Below, in pieces: positions 44,038-53,400 of a stretch of 64,000 nt of DNA. Source of the stretch: an uncultured Treponema sp. (GTDB lineage Bacteria; Spirochaetota; Spirochaetia; Treponematales; Treponemataceae); NCBI GenBank assembly GCA_947167345.1, contig CAMVHR010000001.1:1-64000 (forward strand). Reading direction: 5' to 3'. Numbering within the stretch: position 1 is the first letter of the stretch; each line of letters opens with the position of its first letter. A program made the position numbers and the translations under genes. Under the pieces are notes generated by a model. That model made no database searches. It had not been told where the DNA came from and saw only the letters and a program-made list of their open reading frames with translations.

Positions 44038-45381
44038 TTAATCCTCCTTGACAAGATTCCATGAAGTTCTGTAAAATTCTTCAATTGCCATTATCATCAG
44101 TGCAGGATCTTTTGCACCGGCACTTTCGTAAGGGGAATGCATTGCCCACTGGGCAAGACCTATGTCCACGCATGGAATTGAAACCTGGTTTCCGCTTATG
44201 TTGCCGAGAGTTGAACCTCCTGCCATGTCAGAGCGGTTTGTGAATGTCTGATATGGAACCTCTGCATTTTCACATATCTGCTTGAAGAGTGCCGCACTGA
44301 ATGCATCTGTTGTGTATTTTTGTGCCGCATTGAATTTTATTACAGGGCCTTTGTTTACCACAGGTCTGTTTACAGGATCTGCAACAGATGTGTAATTAGG
44401 ATGCACTGCATGCGCATTGTCCGCACTTATCATGAAGCTTTGTGCCAGAGCCGTGTAAAATTGTTCGTCTGTTCTTTTTAGTCCTGCGTTTATTCTGTTG
44501 AGGGTATCTTTTAAGAAAGTTGATGCAGCCCCTTGCTTTGTCTGACTGCCTACTTCTTCATTGTCAAATACACAATGCACAGTGCAGTAACTGTCGTTTT
44601 GTGAGTTTATAAAAGCTTTGAATGTTGTCCATGCACATTCTAGGTCATCAAGTTGCGATGAAGCTATAAATTCTTCATCTGCACCCCATAACGTTCCAGA
44701 AACTCTGTTGTATAAAAACAGGTCAGAACTTAAAATGTCTTTTTCTTGCACCCCTGCTGATTCTGCAACTGTCTGCGTGAACTTTTTGTTAGAAGCTGTA
44801 ACTGTGTACACTGGCAGCAGTTCCTGCTGTACGTTATATTTCTGTCCGTCATTTGCGTTCCTGTTCATGTGTATTGCAAGATTTGGAATGATAAGAAGGT
44901 CTTTATTTACGTTTACAAGTTTTTGTACAAGCCCTATTGTTCCGTCTTTGTTCTGCCCCCTGCATATAATTCTTCCTGCAACGGATAGTGGTCTGTCAAA
45001 CCATGGAGCACACAACATGCCTCCATATTTTTCGACATTAAGGGTTATGTATTCGCCAGATTTAATCTCTTCGTTTTCTTTTATCTTAAAAGATGGAGAA
45101 TCGCTGTGCGAAGCTGTAATTGAAAATCCTTTGAAACTAGCAGAGGGAATTTTAAATGATATGATAGAAGAACTGTTTCGTGTAGTAAAGTAGCTTTTGC
45201 CTTGTTCAAGGTGCCACTCTTCTTGTTCCTTTAATTCTGTAAATCCATTGGCAATAAGATTTTCTGTGAAATTATGCACGGCATGAAAACAGCTTGGGCT
45301 TTTTTGAATGAAGCAAAGAAGGTCTTTCGCTGTCTGCCTGTAATTCTGCGTGTCGGTAGTGTCTGAATTTGATTTTTCCAT
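44038..45381 (-). CDS. M18 family aminopeptidase (aspartyl aminopeptidase type)
   Basis: 447 residues, usual M18 length. SITASHSDSPSFKIK holds the first metal His and Asp, VFDNEEVGSQTKQGA the catalytic and bridging acids, and ISADNAHAVHPNY and NRSDMAGGSTLG further conserved sites. A cytoplasmic dinuclear metallopeptidase removing N-terminal acidic residues in peptide recycling. The start sits about 7 bases after an extended -10 box, so the mRNA should be leaderless; there is no Shine-Dalgarno. Confidence 0.92.
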   Translation of the reverse strand: MEKSNSDTTDTQNYRQTAKDLLCFIQKSPSCFHAVHNFTENLIANGFTELKEQEEWHLEQGKSYFTTRNSSSIISFKIPSASFKGFSITASHSDSPSFKIKENEEIKSGEYITLNVEKYGGMLCAPWFDRPLSVAGRIICRGQNKDGTIGLVQKLVNVNKDLLIIPNLAIHMNRNANDGQKYNVQQELLPVYTVTASNKKFTQTVAESAGVQEKDILSSDLFLYNRVSGTLWGADEEFIASSQLDDLECAWTTFKAFINSQNDSYCTVHCVFDNEEVGSQTKQGAASTFLKDTLNRINAGLKRTDEQFYTALAQSFMISADNAHAVHPNYTSVADPVNRPVVNKGPVIKFNAAQKYTTDAFSAALFKQICENAEVPYQTFTNRSDMAGGSTLGNISGNQVSIPCVDIGLAQWAMHSPYESAGAKDPALMIMAIEEFYRTSWNLVKED

Positions 45382-45388
45382 GAATACG

Positions 45389-45434
45389 ATTATAGCATAA
45401 TCTTCTTGAAAAACACAGTTTATAATAATATAAT
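45389..45434. promoter_or_regulatory. divergent overlapping promoters, both predicting leaderless mRNAs
   Basis: Plus strand: TTGAAA (45406-45411), 17-base spacer, TATAAT (45429-45434), start about 45441, ATG 45443. Minus strand: extended TGCTATAAT (45397-45389), start about 45382, ATG 45381. Only 61 bases separate the two start codons and no ribosome-binding site fits either. Confidence 0.6.
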
Positions 45435-45442
45435 AGATAAAA

Positions 45443-46996
45443 ATGTTTTCTATAAAGAAAAAGCTTGTTTACCTTCTGGTTGTCTGTGTTTTTTTGACAG
45501 CGGTTATTTTGGGTGGTATCGGACTTTTTAAGGTAACAAGCGTCATTAACCGGAATTCAAAAAGTGCTCTTACACTTGTAGGCTCTGCTGAAAAGCAGCG
45601 TCTTAACGTCATTATAAGCAATCTTGAGCAGTCAGTGAATTACCTTGAAGACATTACTGTCGGGCATATTACGGACTTAAACAGCCTGATTGAAGATGAA
45701 TCTTACCGTAATAAAATTACAAAAGAACTGGAATATCTGTCTTACAGCCTTGTTTCAAATACAAATTTTGCACTTTCATGTTATTTGCGTTATAACCCAA
45801 AGCTTTTTCCGTCTACGGAAGGTTTTTTCTGGATGAAATCGCTTGCATCGCAAACATTCATGCACGAACCGTGTACCGACATATTGGAGTACAATCCAAA
45901 TGATGTTGAGCATGTCGGCTGGTATTACATACCTGTTAACCGCCATGCTCCTACATGGCTTGTTCCGTACTATAATAAAAATGTCGGAATAAACATGGTT
46001 TCCTATGTAGTTCCGATATACATAAAAAATACACTCATTGGTGTTGTCGGCATGGATATTGATTTTTCATATATCATGCGTGAGATAAATGAAATTAATC
46101 CGTATAGAACGGGATATGCCTATCTTTCTGATCAAAAGGAAAGCCTTATTTATCACAAGGACTATAAGTTTGGCTCAATAATGAAAAAAGCTAAGGATTC
46201 CCTTGAAGAAACTTTTATAATGTCAAACGGATGGCATCTTGTTGTTGGTGTTCCCAAAAAGGAGATCAGCAATGAAAAGCGTCAGATTCTTCCATTTATG
46301 ATTATTGCTACATTAATTGTAGGCCTTATATTCATTGTCATTTCTGTCTATAATGTGTCTCAGGTCATTAATCCTTTACTTGAACTTAATAGTGCAATAA
46401 AGGAAATTGCTGCAGGCAACATGGACATTAATATTTCATTTAAGTCAAATGATGAAATCGGTATGCTTGCGGAAAACTTTAGAAAAGCAATCCGTACTTT
46501 GCCTACGTTCATGTATACCGATGCGTTGACAGGCATAAAAAATTCCGCTGCCTATAAAAGGTCTGTTTCGGACTATGAGGCAAAGATTTCTTCCGGCATC
46601 ATGAATACGTTTGGTGTTATTGTTTTTGATGTTAACAATCTTAAGACAACCAATGACAGATATGGTCATGAATCTGGCAACAAGCTGATTTGCAAGGCTT
46701 CTTCTTTTATATGTCATTCCTTTAAGTCTAGCCCTGTCTTCAGGATTGGCGGAGATGAATTTGTGGCAGTCCTGCAGAATTCAGATTATGCCAACAGGGA
46801 TGAGTTGATAAAGGCTTTTGATTCGTCAATGTCAAATGAAAAGATTGAAGTTCCGGGGGCAGAGCTTACTCTTTCAATAGCAAGAGGTCTTGCCGTGTTC
46901 GATGCTTCCGTTGATAAAGCGTATGCAGATGTATTCAAGCGTGCAGATGATGCAATGTATGAAAATAAAAATAAAATGAAAGAGGTTTTAAAATGA
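45443..46996 (+). CDS. Cache-sensor diguanylate cyclase
   Basis: 517 residues: TM1 (about 8-28), an extracytoplasmic Cache-like domain (about 35-280), TM2 (about 288-308), HAMP, then GGDEF (about 350-517) with RIGGDEF at 434-440. The usual inhibitory RxxD site is not seen upstream of it. It should make cyclic di-GMP in response to an external ligand. The last 4 bases overlap the aldolase-like gene, an unusual pairing. No Shine-Dalgarno; the promoter predicts a leaderless mRNA. Confidence 0.9.
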   Translation: MFSIKKKLVYLLVVCVFLTAVILGGIGLFKVTSVINRNSKSALTLVGSAEKQRLNVIISNLEQSVNYLEDITVGHITDLNSLIEDESYRNKITKELEYLSYSLVSNTNFALSCYLRYNPKLFPSTEGFFWMKSLASQTFMHEPCTDILEYNPNDVEHVGWYYIPVNRHAPTWLVPYYNKNVGINMVSYVVPIYIKNTLIGVVGMDIDFSYIMREINEINPYRTGYAYLSDQKESLIYHKDYKFGSIMKKAKDSLEETFIMSNGWHLVVGVPKKEISNEKRQILPFMIIATLIVGLIFIVISVYNVSQVINPLLELNSAIKEIAAGNMDINISFKSNDEIGMLAENFRKAIRTLPTFMYTDALTGIKNSAAYKRSVSDYEAKISSGIMNTFGVIVFDVNNLKTTNDRYGHESGNKLICKASSFICHSFKSSPVFRIGGDEFVAVLQNSDYANRDELIKAFDSSMSNEKIEVPGAELTLSIARGLAVFDASVDKAYADVFKRADDAMYENKNKMKEVLK

Positions 46997-47970
46997 AAGA
47001 GATTTCCTCTCTGTTAGGTTATCGCGAGGGAATAAGGGTTCTGGATGCAACACTGCGTGACGGTGGTCTGGTGAATGATTTTTATTTTACTGATGATTTT
47101 GCAAAGGCTTTGTATCAGTCAAATTGTGATGCCGGTGTTGATTACATGGAAGTTGGCTACAGGGCTTCAAAAAAACTTTTTGATGTTGAAAAGTTCGGAA
47201 AATGGAAATTCAGTACTGATGAAGATATTCTTTCTGTAATAGGTGATAATGCGGAAAAGAAAGTAAAACTCGCCGTAATGGCGGATGTCGGTCGCTGTGA
47301 CTATAAGGATGATATTCATGAACGTTCAAACAGTCCCCTTGACTTGATTCGTGTTGCCTGCTATGTGCATCAGATGCCGACTGCAATAGACATGATTGAG
47401 GATGCAAAGAAAAAGGGCTATGAAGTAACATGCAATGTCATGGCAATTTCTACTGCCCAGGAAGGTGATGTTCGTGTTGCCCTCGACATGCTTGGACGGT
47501 CTCCTGTTGATGTAATTTACATTGTTGACAGTTTTGGTTCCCTGTACCCGGAACAGATTGCAAGAATTGTTTCTCTGTACAAGGAATATGCCGACAGATA
47601 TGGAAAAAAGCTTGGCATTCATGCCCACAACAATCAGCAGCTTGCATTTGCAAATACAATAGAGGCTGTAGGTGATGGTGTTGACTGGCTTGATGCAACT
47701 TATAACGGCATGGGACGCGGAGCCGGCAACTGTTCAATGGAAAACCTTATGGGCTTGCTTCGCAATCCAAAATATAACATTTACCCAGTACTGAAATTTA
47801 TTGAAAAAGAAATAGTAAAGCTTAAGAAAGATGGTGTCGTGTGGGGATATGATATGCAGTATCTTATAACTGGCATTTTGAACCAGCATCCTCGTACTGC
47901 AATTGCCTTTACTAAAGATAAACGCAGTGATTATGCTTCATTCTATAATGAAATGATTGCACAGGAGTGA
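46993..47970 (+). CDS. HMGL-like (DRE-TIM) aldolase-family enzyme
   Basis: 325 residues. RVLDATLRDGGLVNDF near the N-terminus is the metal/catalytic motif of the DRE-TIM metallolyases (4-hydroxy-2-oxovalerate aldolase, HMG-CoA lyase, isopropylmalate synthase), and GIHAHNNQQLAFANT holds the two metal His. Shorter than isopropylmalate synthase and lacking its C-terminal domain, closest in form to 4-hydroxy-2-ketovalerate aldolase-like proteins found with sugar-nucleotide clusters. The substrate is unknown. Its overlap with a cyclase gene guarantees co-expression. Confidence 0.82.
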   Translation: MKEISSLLGYREGIRVLDATLRDGGLVNDFYFTDDFAKALYQSNCDAGVDYMEVGYRASKKLFDVEKFGKWKFSTDEDILSVIGDNAEKKVKLAVMADVGRCDYKDDIHERSNSPLDLIRVACYVHQMPTAIDMIEDAKKKGYEVTCNVMAISTAQEGDVRVALDMLGRSPVDVIYIVDSFGSLYPEQIARIVSLYKEYADRYGKKLGIHAHNNQQLAFANTIEAVGDGVDWLDATYNGMGRGAGNCSMENLMGLLRNPKYNIYPVLKFIEKEIVKLKKDGVVWGYDMQYLITGILNQHPRTAIAFTKDKRSDYASFYNEMIAQE

Positions 47971-47990
47971 AATAGATTTCTGTAAATGAA

Positions 47991-48028
47991 AATACCCGTA
48001 TATCTTGTAAGATGTACGGGTATTTTTT
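47991..48028 (+). terminator. terminator after the aldolase-like gene
   Basis: AATACCCGTA (47991-48000) pairs with TACGGGTATT (48015-48024), inner TATCTT/AGATG, then a T run. A-rich flank on the left allows use by the convergent GlsB-like gene too. Confidence 0.8.
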
Positions 48029-48057
48029 GTCTATAAGATAATTCTGTCTTTATAGAT

Positions 48058-48312
48058 TTAGAACTTTTTGCCAAGTACCAGACGTACAATGGCAATTAAT
48101 AGACATGCTCCTGCAACAGATACAATGAATCCTGCAAGACCTGATGCCGTAATGTGCAGGAATCCTGCAAGCCAGTGTCCCAATGCAGAACCGACAATAC
48201 CCAAAAGACAACTCATCCAGAAACCGTGTGCGCTCTTCATGAACAGGCATGCAAGCCATCCGATGAATGCTCCGATTAAAATCTGAATAATTAATGCTAC
48301 CAATGAAGTCAT
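48058..48312 (-). CDS. GlsB/YeaQ/YmgE-type small membrane protein
   Basis: 84 residues, three helices, with the glycine-rich IGAFIGWLACLFM start typical of the transglycosylase-associated family. It is linked to envelope stress in other bacteria. AAGGAG precedes the ATG. Single-gene unit. Confidence 0.85.
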   Translation of the reverse strand: MTSLVALIIQILIGAFIGWLACLFMKSAHGFWMSCLLGIVGSALGHWLAGFLHITASGLAGFIVSVAGACLLIAIVRLVLGKKF

Positions 48313-48411
48313 GAAACTAAATCTCCTTTATATTTGGTGCAAACATTATAGCATAAATATTCATTTTTTGGTATAGTTTTGTTACCATTTATTTTCATAA
48401 GAGGTACATAT

Positions 48412-50001
48412 ATGGCATCTATTTCATGGAATAACCTGAATAAGCTGGAGAGTTTTAAAAAACTTCAGTCTCTTAAGGGTAATGTTTCTGTTGCAAAGGA
48501 ACTTGGCGGAGCAGACGGAGCAGCCCGTGTTGCAAAATATACAATTCCGATGGGCGGCGGTCTTACTTATAATTATGCTGCCAAGCAGGTAAACGAGCAG
48601 ATTATAAGTGTTTTTAAGAATCTTGTTGAAGAAGCTCAGCTTTTGGAAAAATTTGAAGCTTTGTATAACGGGGATGTAATCAATACTGGCGAAAAACGTA
48701 TGGTTTTGCACCAGCTCACACGTGGTCAGCTTGGAAAAGATGTTACCGCTGATGGAGTGAACAAAAGAAACTTCTATGTTGAACAGCAGAAAAAGATTGC
48801 CGATTTTGCAGAAAAAGTTCATTCAGGCAAGCTTTTGAATGAAAAAGGCGAAAAATATACTACAGTATGCCAGATTGGTATTGGTGGTTCTGACCTTGGT
48901 CCTCGTGCCATGTACCTTGCACTTGAAAACTGGGCAAAGGCAAACAACACATTCAAGATGGATGCCCACTTCATTTCAAATGTAGATCCTGATGACGCAG
49001 CATCTGTCATTGCTTCACTTGATCTTGCAAAGACAATATTTATCCTTGTTTCTAAGAGCGGTACTACTCTTGAAACTCTTACAAACGAGTCTTTCGTAAA
49101 GAACTTTATAAAGGATGCAGGGCTTGATCCGTCAAAGCACATGATTGCCGTAACAAGCGAGACTTCTCCTTTGGCAAAAAGCCCAGACTATCTTGCAGCA
49201 TTCTTTATGGATGACTACATTGGCGGTCGTTATTCTTCTACATCTGGTGTTGGCGGAGCAATCCTTAGCCTTGCATTTGGTGCAGACGTATTTGCACGCT
49301 TTTTGAACGGTGCTGCCGAAGAAGATAAGTGTGCTACAGAAAAGGACATTACAAAGAATGCAGCCCTTATGGATGCTGTAATCGGTGTTTATGAACGCAA
49401 TGTTCAGGGATTTCCTTCTACAGCAATCCTTCCATATTCACAGGCTCTTTCTCGATTCCCTGCTCACTTGCAGCAGCTTGATATGGAATCTAACGGAAAG
49501 AGCGTAAACCGCTTTGGTGAAAAGCTTGACTATGTAACTGGTCCTGTAATTTTCGGTGAGCCTGGTACAAACGGACAGCACTCATTCTATCAGCTTTTGC
49601 ATCAGGGAACGGACATCATTCCTTTGCAGTTCATTGCATATCAGCAGAATCAGACTGGTAAGGACATTGACATTCAGGGGTCTACAAGCCAGACAAAGCT
49701 TTGTGCAAATGTTGTAGCTCAGATTATTGCTTTTGCATGCGGTAAGACAGATGACAATCCTAACAAGTTCTTTGCTGGAGAACGTCCTTCAAGCCTTATC
49801 TACGGAAAGCAGGTTACTCCAGAGTCTTTGGGTGCATTGCTTGCTCATTATGAAAACAAAGTAATGTTCCAGGGCTTCTTATGGAATGTAAACAGCTTTG
49901 ATCAGGAAGGTGTTCAGCTTGGTAAGGTTCTTGCAAAGACTGTTCTTTCTGGCAAGATGGACGGAGCTCTCAAAGCTTTTGCGGACTTGATGATAAAATA
50001 A
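48412..50001 (+). CDS. pgi: glucose-6-phosphate isomerase
   Basis: 529 residues from ATG 48412 (GAGG upstream). IGIGGSDLGPRAMYLALE, the signature region DDYIGGRYSSTSGVGG and a C-terminal lysine-containing segment near QLGKVLAK fit the family. It interconverts glucose 6-phosphate and fructose 6-phosphate in glycolysis. It is followed by a strong terminator and looks monocistronic. Confidence 0.95.
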   Translation: MASISWNNLNKLESFKKLQSLKGNVSVAKELGGADGAARVAKYTIPMGGGLTYNYAAKQVNEQIISVFKNLVEEAQLLEKFEALYNGDVINTGEKRMVLHQLTRGQLGKDVTADGVNKRNFYVEQQKKIADFAEKVHSGKLLNEKGEKYTTVCQIGIGGSDLGPRAMYLALENWAKANNTFKMDAHFISNVDPDDAASVIASLDLAKTIFILVSKSGTTLETLTNESFVKNFIKDAGLDPSKHMIAVTSETSPLAKSPDYLAAFFMDDYIGGRYSSTSGVGGAILSLAFGADVFARFLNGAAEEDKCATEKDITKNAALMDAVIGVYERNVQGFPSTAILPYSQALSRFPAHLQQLDMESNGKSVNRFGEKLDYVTGPVIFGEPGTNGQHSFYQLLHQGTDIIPLQFIAYQQNQTGKDIDIQGSTSQTKLCANVVAQIIAFACGKTDDNPNKFFAGERPSSLIYGKQVTPESLGALLAHYENKVMFQGFLWNVNSFDQEGVQLGKVLAKTVLSGKMDGALKAFADLMIK

Positions 50002-50036
50002 CTCTCTTTTAGGCATTTATAACCAAATCATTTAGG

Positions 50037-50085
50037 GCAGTACAGAATTGCTTGCTTTATCGTAGGCTTTTGTACTGCTTTTTTT
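50037..50085 (+). terminator. terminator after pgi
   Basis: GCAGTACA (50037-50044) pairs with TGTACTGC (50071-50078), followed by seven T. Confidence 0.8.
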
Positions 50086-50159
50086 GTTTAAAAATATTTA
50101 AAAACCGTGCGTAATACTCATTTTTTGTTTTTGTTTTCATGATACATTTTGATTGTATC

Positions 50160-50552
50160 ATGACGGAAAGTGTTTTTAAAAATGTTAAAAGAATATATTC
50201 TATTTACCGCTTTTTAAGTTTTCTTGCCTGTAGCATGTCTTTTATGCCGTTAAGTGCGCAGCAGGCATCCTGCCTTGTAACAAAATCATCATCTTCTGTG
50301 CAAAGCCTGTGCTGGTCACAAGATGATTCGTTGTATGCCGTAGGTGCAGACAATGAAGTTTTCGTCATGAAGGCAGACGGAAATAGTGCTGAATGTTCAG
50401 TGCCTGTTCCTGCAGCAAGTTTTTTAGGCTTTGCCACGGAAAGTGTTTCCGACAGTCTTCTGCTTTTGGCTCTGTCTGAGCAAGGAGCACTTTCTGCATG
50501 GAATGTGAACGGAGCTGTACCATTGCCTGCCGTGTCTGTGCACAGAAGCTAA
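50160..50552 (+). pseudogene. N-terminal fragment of a secreted beta-propeller-like protein
   Basis: About 130 codons: a signal peptide (ending near PLSAQQ), then WD40-like blades (VQSLCWSQDDSLYAVGADN, LLLALSEQGALSAWNVN). A propeller needs some 280 residues, so only the first two blades remain. The frame stops at 50552, and a different coding frame continues just after, belonging to another domain type. I read this as the left part of a deletion or frameshift chimera. No Shine-Dalgarno is visible. Confidence 0.55.
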
Positions 50553-50571
50553 GGTTGATGTTTCAAACTAT

Positions 50572-51618
50572 ATGAATGAACCTCCTGCAAAACCAACTGA
50601 CTTTGTTGCAGAAAAGATTGACAGCTCTGCATTCCAGACAGACATTGATGCATATTATGATGTTCGTTTCACATGGAAGGATGAATCAGACAATGAAACA
50701 TATTTTGAGCTTGTCCTTAAAGAATATGATGCAGCAGGAACTGAAATTGCACATCAGACATTCCCTATAAGTGGCACTGATGATTCAGAACTTGCAAGGT
50801 TGCTTGGCAGCGATGATTCTCTTATTGCAGGAAGCGAAACTTGTACGCTGCGCCTGCCTACAGGACGTTTGTTTGATGTAACGATTCAATCAAAGAATGC
50901 TATGGGTGGACTTGGAGAAGTTTCACGAAGTGACAGTGCTTCTTCTAACCCTGGCTACACGGCTTATGCAGCAGATGTTAAGATTAACCTTGTTCGCAGG
51001 GTATATAATCTTGACGGTGGAAAACTTTCTTACAAGGGAGAGGCTTATATCGGTTCTTATTATGATTACAACATTTATGATGGAACAGATATTCCTTTGG
51101 TTGAAATTGACGGAACTAATGATACACTTATAAAGAAGGTTGGTTCTACAGAATACATCTTTGAAGCATGGAAAGATGATTCTACACATAAAGTTCTTGC
51201 AAGTGATTTTGTTCCTGCAGGATTCAAGGATGGTGCTTATACTGCAAAATATCCTACAAACATAATAAAGTTCGAGGTTGCAGACTATAAGGACATAACA
51301 ACGACCGACATTAAGGTCAGTGCCGGAGATGACATTGAACTGTCTGGAGACCTTCCTAACTTTGTTGCAAAAGCTCCTAAGGCTGATGACATAACGGTCG
51401 AAGTTGTGAATGTTGAAGATTTTGAGTCTTACAAGTTCTCAATAGCCGGAGGTCTTGGCAATATGGAAAGACAGGTTGTATCTGAAGGTTCTGCAAATGC
51501 ATGGACATTCAATACTGGCGACTATGAGTCTGGCAACTACAACATTCTTGTTGAAGCCGTCCGCAAGGAAGACAGACAGTCTTACAGCTATTCTTTCAAC
51601 CTTAAGATTGCAAGATAG
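50572..51618 (+). pseudogene. C-terminal part of a secreted fibronectin/InlB-like protein, probably 5'-truncated
   Basis: 348 residues from ATG 50572, but the frame is already protein-like from about 50545 (EAKVDVSNY) and no ribosome-binding site or signal peptide exists. It shows a fibronectin-III-like region (residues 1-110, AKPTDFVAEKIDSS, FELVLKEYDAAG) and an InlB-repeat-like segment (RVYNLDGGKLSYKGEAY). It is out of frame with the propeller fragment that precedes it. Either one frameshift broke a single gene, or a deletion fused two surface-protein genes. It ends 15 bases from the convergent ECF-like gene. Confidence 0.6.
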
Positions 51619-51632
51619 AAAACTTCATAAAG

Positions 51633-52229
51633 TCAGACTACTGAAATCTGTTCAGATTGTAGCTTGGCTTTTTTAAGGCATATCCTAAAGCCCTTGCTTA
51701 TGTACCATCCTGCAAATACGGAAAAAATCTTGTCAAGTGTGTTTGCAGGAATTCGGGCAAGGATAGAAGATACCAATAAAGGTATTTGAGATTTTAAGAA
51801 TACGAATGACGCATAGCTTGTGCGGATGCTTTCCTTGTAGTGAAAATGGGTGAATATAATGGAAAAGATAATGCCACCTTCAAAGCTTATTATTATTGCA
51901 AGAATTACTGATATAATAAGACAAAGTATGGCATTTTCTTCATGCTGTTTTCGTAATGCAAGGCGTATGCCTAAAACTACAGTAAGGCTGCACAATACAA
52001 AGGCTAGGTCCGAAAGATTGGTCTTGTCGAATACGATCAGATGGTATGATACTGCTGCAACAACACCACTGGTGCATGAAATGAACGAAGCGGCTGCCGT
52101 TAATATAGTGTCCAAAAATAGCGGTATGCTATACTTTACTACAAGTATATGCAGTACTGTGTTTAACATTCCGCATACAAGGCCTATTGCCAGATGGATA
52201 AAAAAAGTGCGCAAGGAAAAATTACGCAT
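51633..52229 (-). CDS. multi-pass membrane protein, ECF-S-component-like, in a two-component operon
   Basis: 198 residues from ATG 52229, chosen because GGAGG is 6 bases upstream. About five to six helices. The segment SIPLFLDTILTAAASFISCTSGVVAAVSYHLI recalls the substrate-binding subunits of ECF vitamin transporters, in particular the F-LDT-I motif, but I cannot assign a substrate. It overlaps the end of the kinase gene by 8 bases. With no transporter ATPase nearby, a sensory or accessory role for the kinase is possible. Confidence 0.55.
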   Translation of the reverse strand: MRNFSLRTFFIHLAIGLVCGMLNTVLHILVVKYSIPLFLDTILTAAASFISCTSGVVAAVSYHLIVFDKTNLSDLAFVLCSLTVVLGIRLALRKQHEENAILCLIISVILAIIISFEGGIIFSIIFTHFHYKESIRTSYASFVFLKSQIPLLVSSILARIPANTLDKIFSVFAGWYISKGFRICLKKAKLQSEQISVV

Positions 52230-53400
52230 AAGGAACCTCCAGTCGTATTTCAGTGCCATCTTCATCAGAAGAAATGGAAAGATTTGCCCTTATCTCTTCT
52301 GCACGGGAATGCATTCCGCGCAGTCCAAGATGAGAAGTGTCTGTAATGACTTCATCACAGTTGAATCCAGAGCCGTCATCAGTGATAAAGAATATGGCAG
52401 ATTTATCTGTACAGCGAATCATTACGGAGACTTCCGAAGGATTTGCATGACGTGCGGCATTATTCATTGCTTCCTGCATTATGCGGTAACAATGAAGCTT
52501 CTTTTTTGCTGACAGGCTATTAAGGGCTGACGGCAAGGAGGGAGAATTATAGTCTTTTACAAAAAACTTGCATGGAATGTTCCTGTATGAGGAAAAAGCC
52601 GTACATAAATCTTTCAGCAGAAGTTTGAAATCTGCCGTATCAATGTTAATGGGATCAGCATTGTGTATGATGGAGCGAATCTCGTTTATGTTTGTGCGGT
52701 TGAGAGAAGAAATCTTTTCTGCAATGGAATGAGCTTCTTCTGTGTTGTTTATATATGGCGTAAGCTGATTGAATAGAAGCGCAACTGCACCAAGATTCTG
52801 ACTTACAGTGTCATGCAGATCCCTGTATATTTTGTTCCGTTCCTTGTCTTTTACCTGTTCTATAAACTTTGCTCTTTCACTTTCTATTTCAATCTCTTGC
52901 TTTTTCTGCTTTGTGCTCATGTAAGAAATCAGAATTATTGACATTATGATTAAAAGCATTATTACTGTTATTGTCAGGCTTATGTACTGAATTGATGCTT
53001 TATTAACCATTTCATTTTCTCGCTTGTAAATGAAACTTGTGTACCGTTGTATTTTTACAAGATGCATGAAAGTTTTCTGGCAGAGTTGGGTACCACATTC
53101 AAGAAGAGCTTCTGCTTCTCCCTGAATTTGTTCAATAGTGCCAGAAAAATCTTCGTTCTGAATGACGAAGTAGTTCCATGAATTTGTTAACTTGTATTCA
53201 TCTAGAAAAATAATAAAGTCCTGTATAGCCTGTTCATGTCCAGTACTTTCATTCAGAATATTATCTTCTAATTCCTGAAAAGCTGTCAGTAGATCTTCAG
53301 AAGTGTGAATGTTATTCTTTTGTGAATATACTTCTCTGCATTGTAAGGTGGGTGCAAGTAGAAGAATAAGGACGAGCTTTACAATTGTGAAGCGATTCAT
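52222..53400 (-). CDS. NarX/DesK-type sensor histidine kinase
   Basis: 392 residues. N-terminal signal anchor, an external region of about 110 residues, TM2 (about 137-160), a coiled segment, HisKA_3 with IYRDLHDTVSQNLGA (phosphoacceptor His), and HATPase_c (NAARHA, DDGSGF, GLRGM motifs). It phosphorylates the LuxR-type regulator encoded upstream with a 4-base ATGA overlap. AGGG is 8 bases before the ATG. Confidence 0.9.
   Translation of the reverse strand: MNRFTIVKLVLILLLAPTLQCREVYSQKNNIHTSEDLLTAFQELEDNILNESTGHEQAIQDFIIFLDEYKLTNSWNYFVIQNEDFSGTIEQIQGEAEALLECGTQLCQKTFMHLVKIQRYTSFIYKRENEMVNKASIQYISLTITVIMLLIIMSIILISYMSTKQKKQEIEIESERAKFIEQVKDKERNKIYRDLHDTVSQNLGAVALLFNQLTPYINNTEEAHSIAEKISSLNRTNINEIRSIIHNADPINIDTADFKLLLKDLCTAFSSYRNIPCKFFVKDYNSPSLPSALNSLSAKKKLHCYRIMQEAMNNAARHANPSEVSVMIRCTDKSAIFFITDDGSGFNCDEVITDTSHLGLRGMHSRAEEIRANLSISSDEDGTEIRLEVPYA

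Noticed and set aside
44618-45193. A 191-codon plus-strand frame over the M18 aminopeptidase
   Set aside because: Antisense to a well-supported gene; no motif and no start signal.
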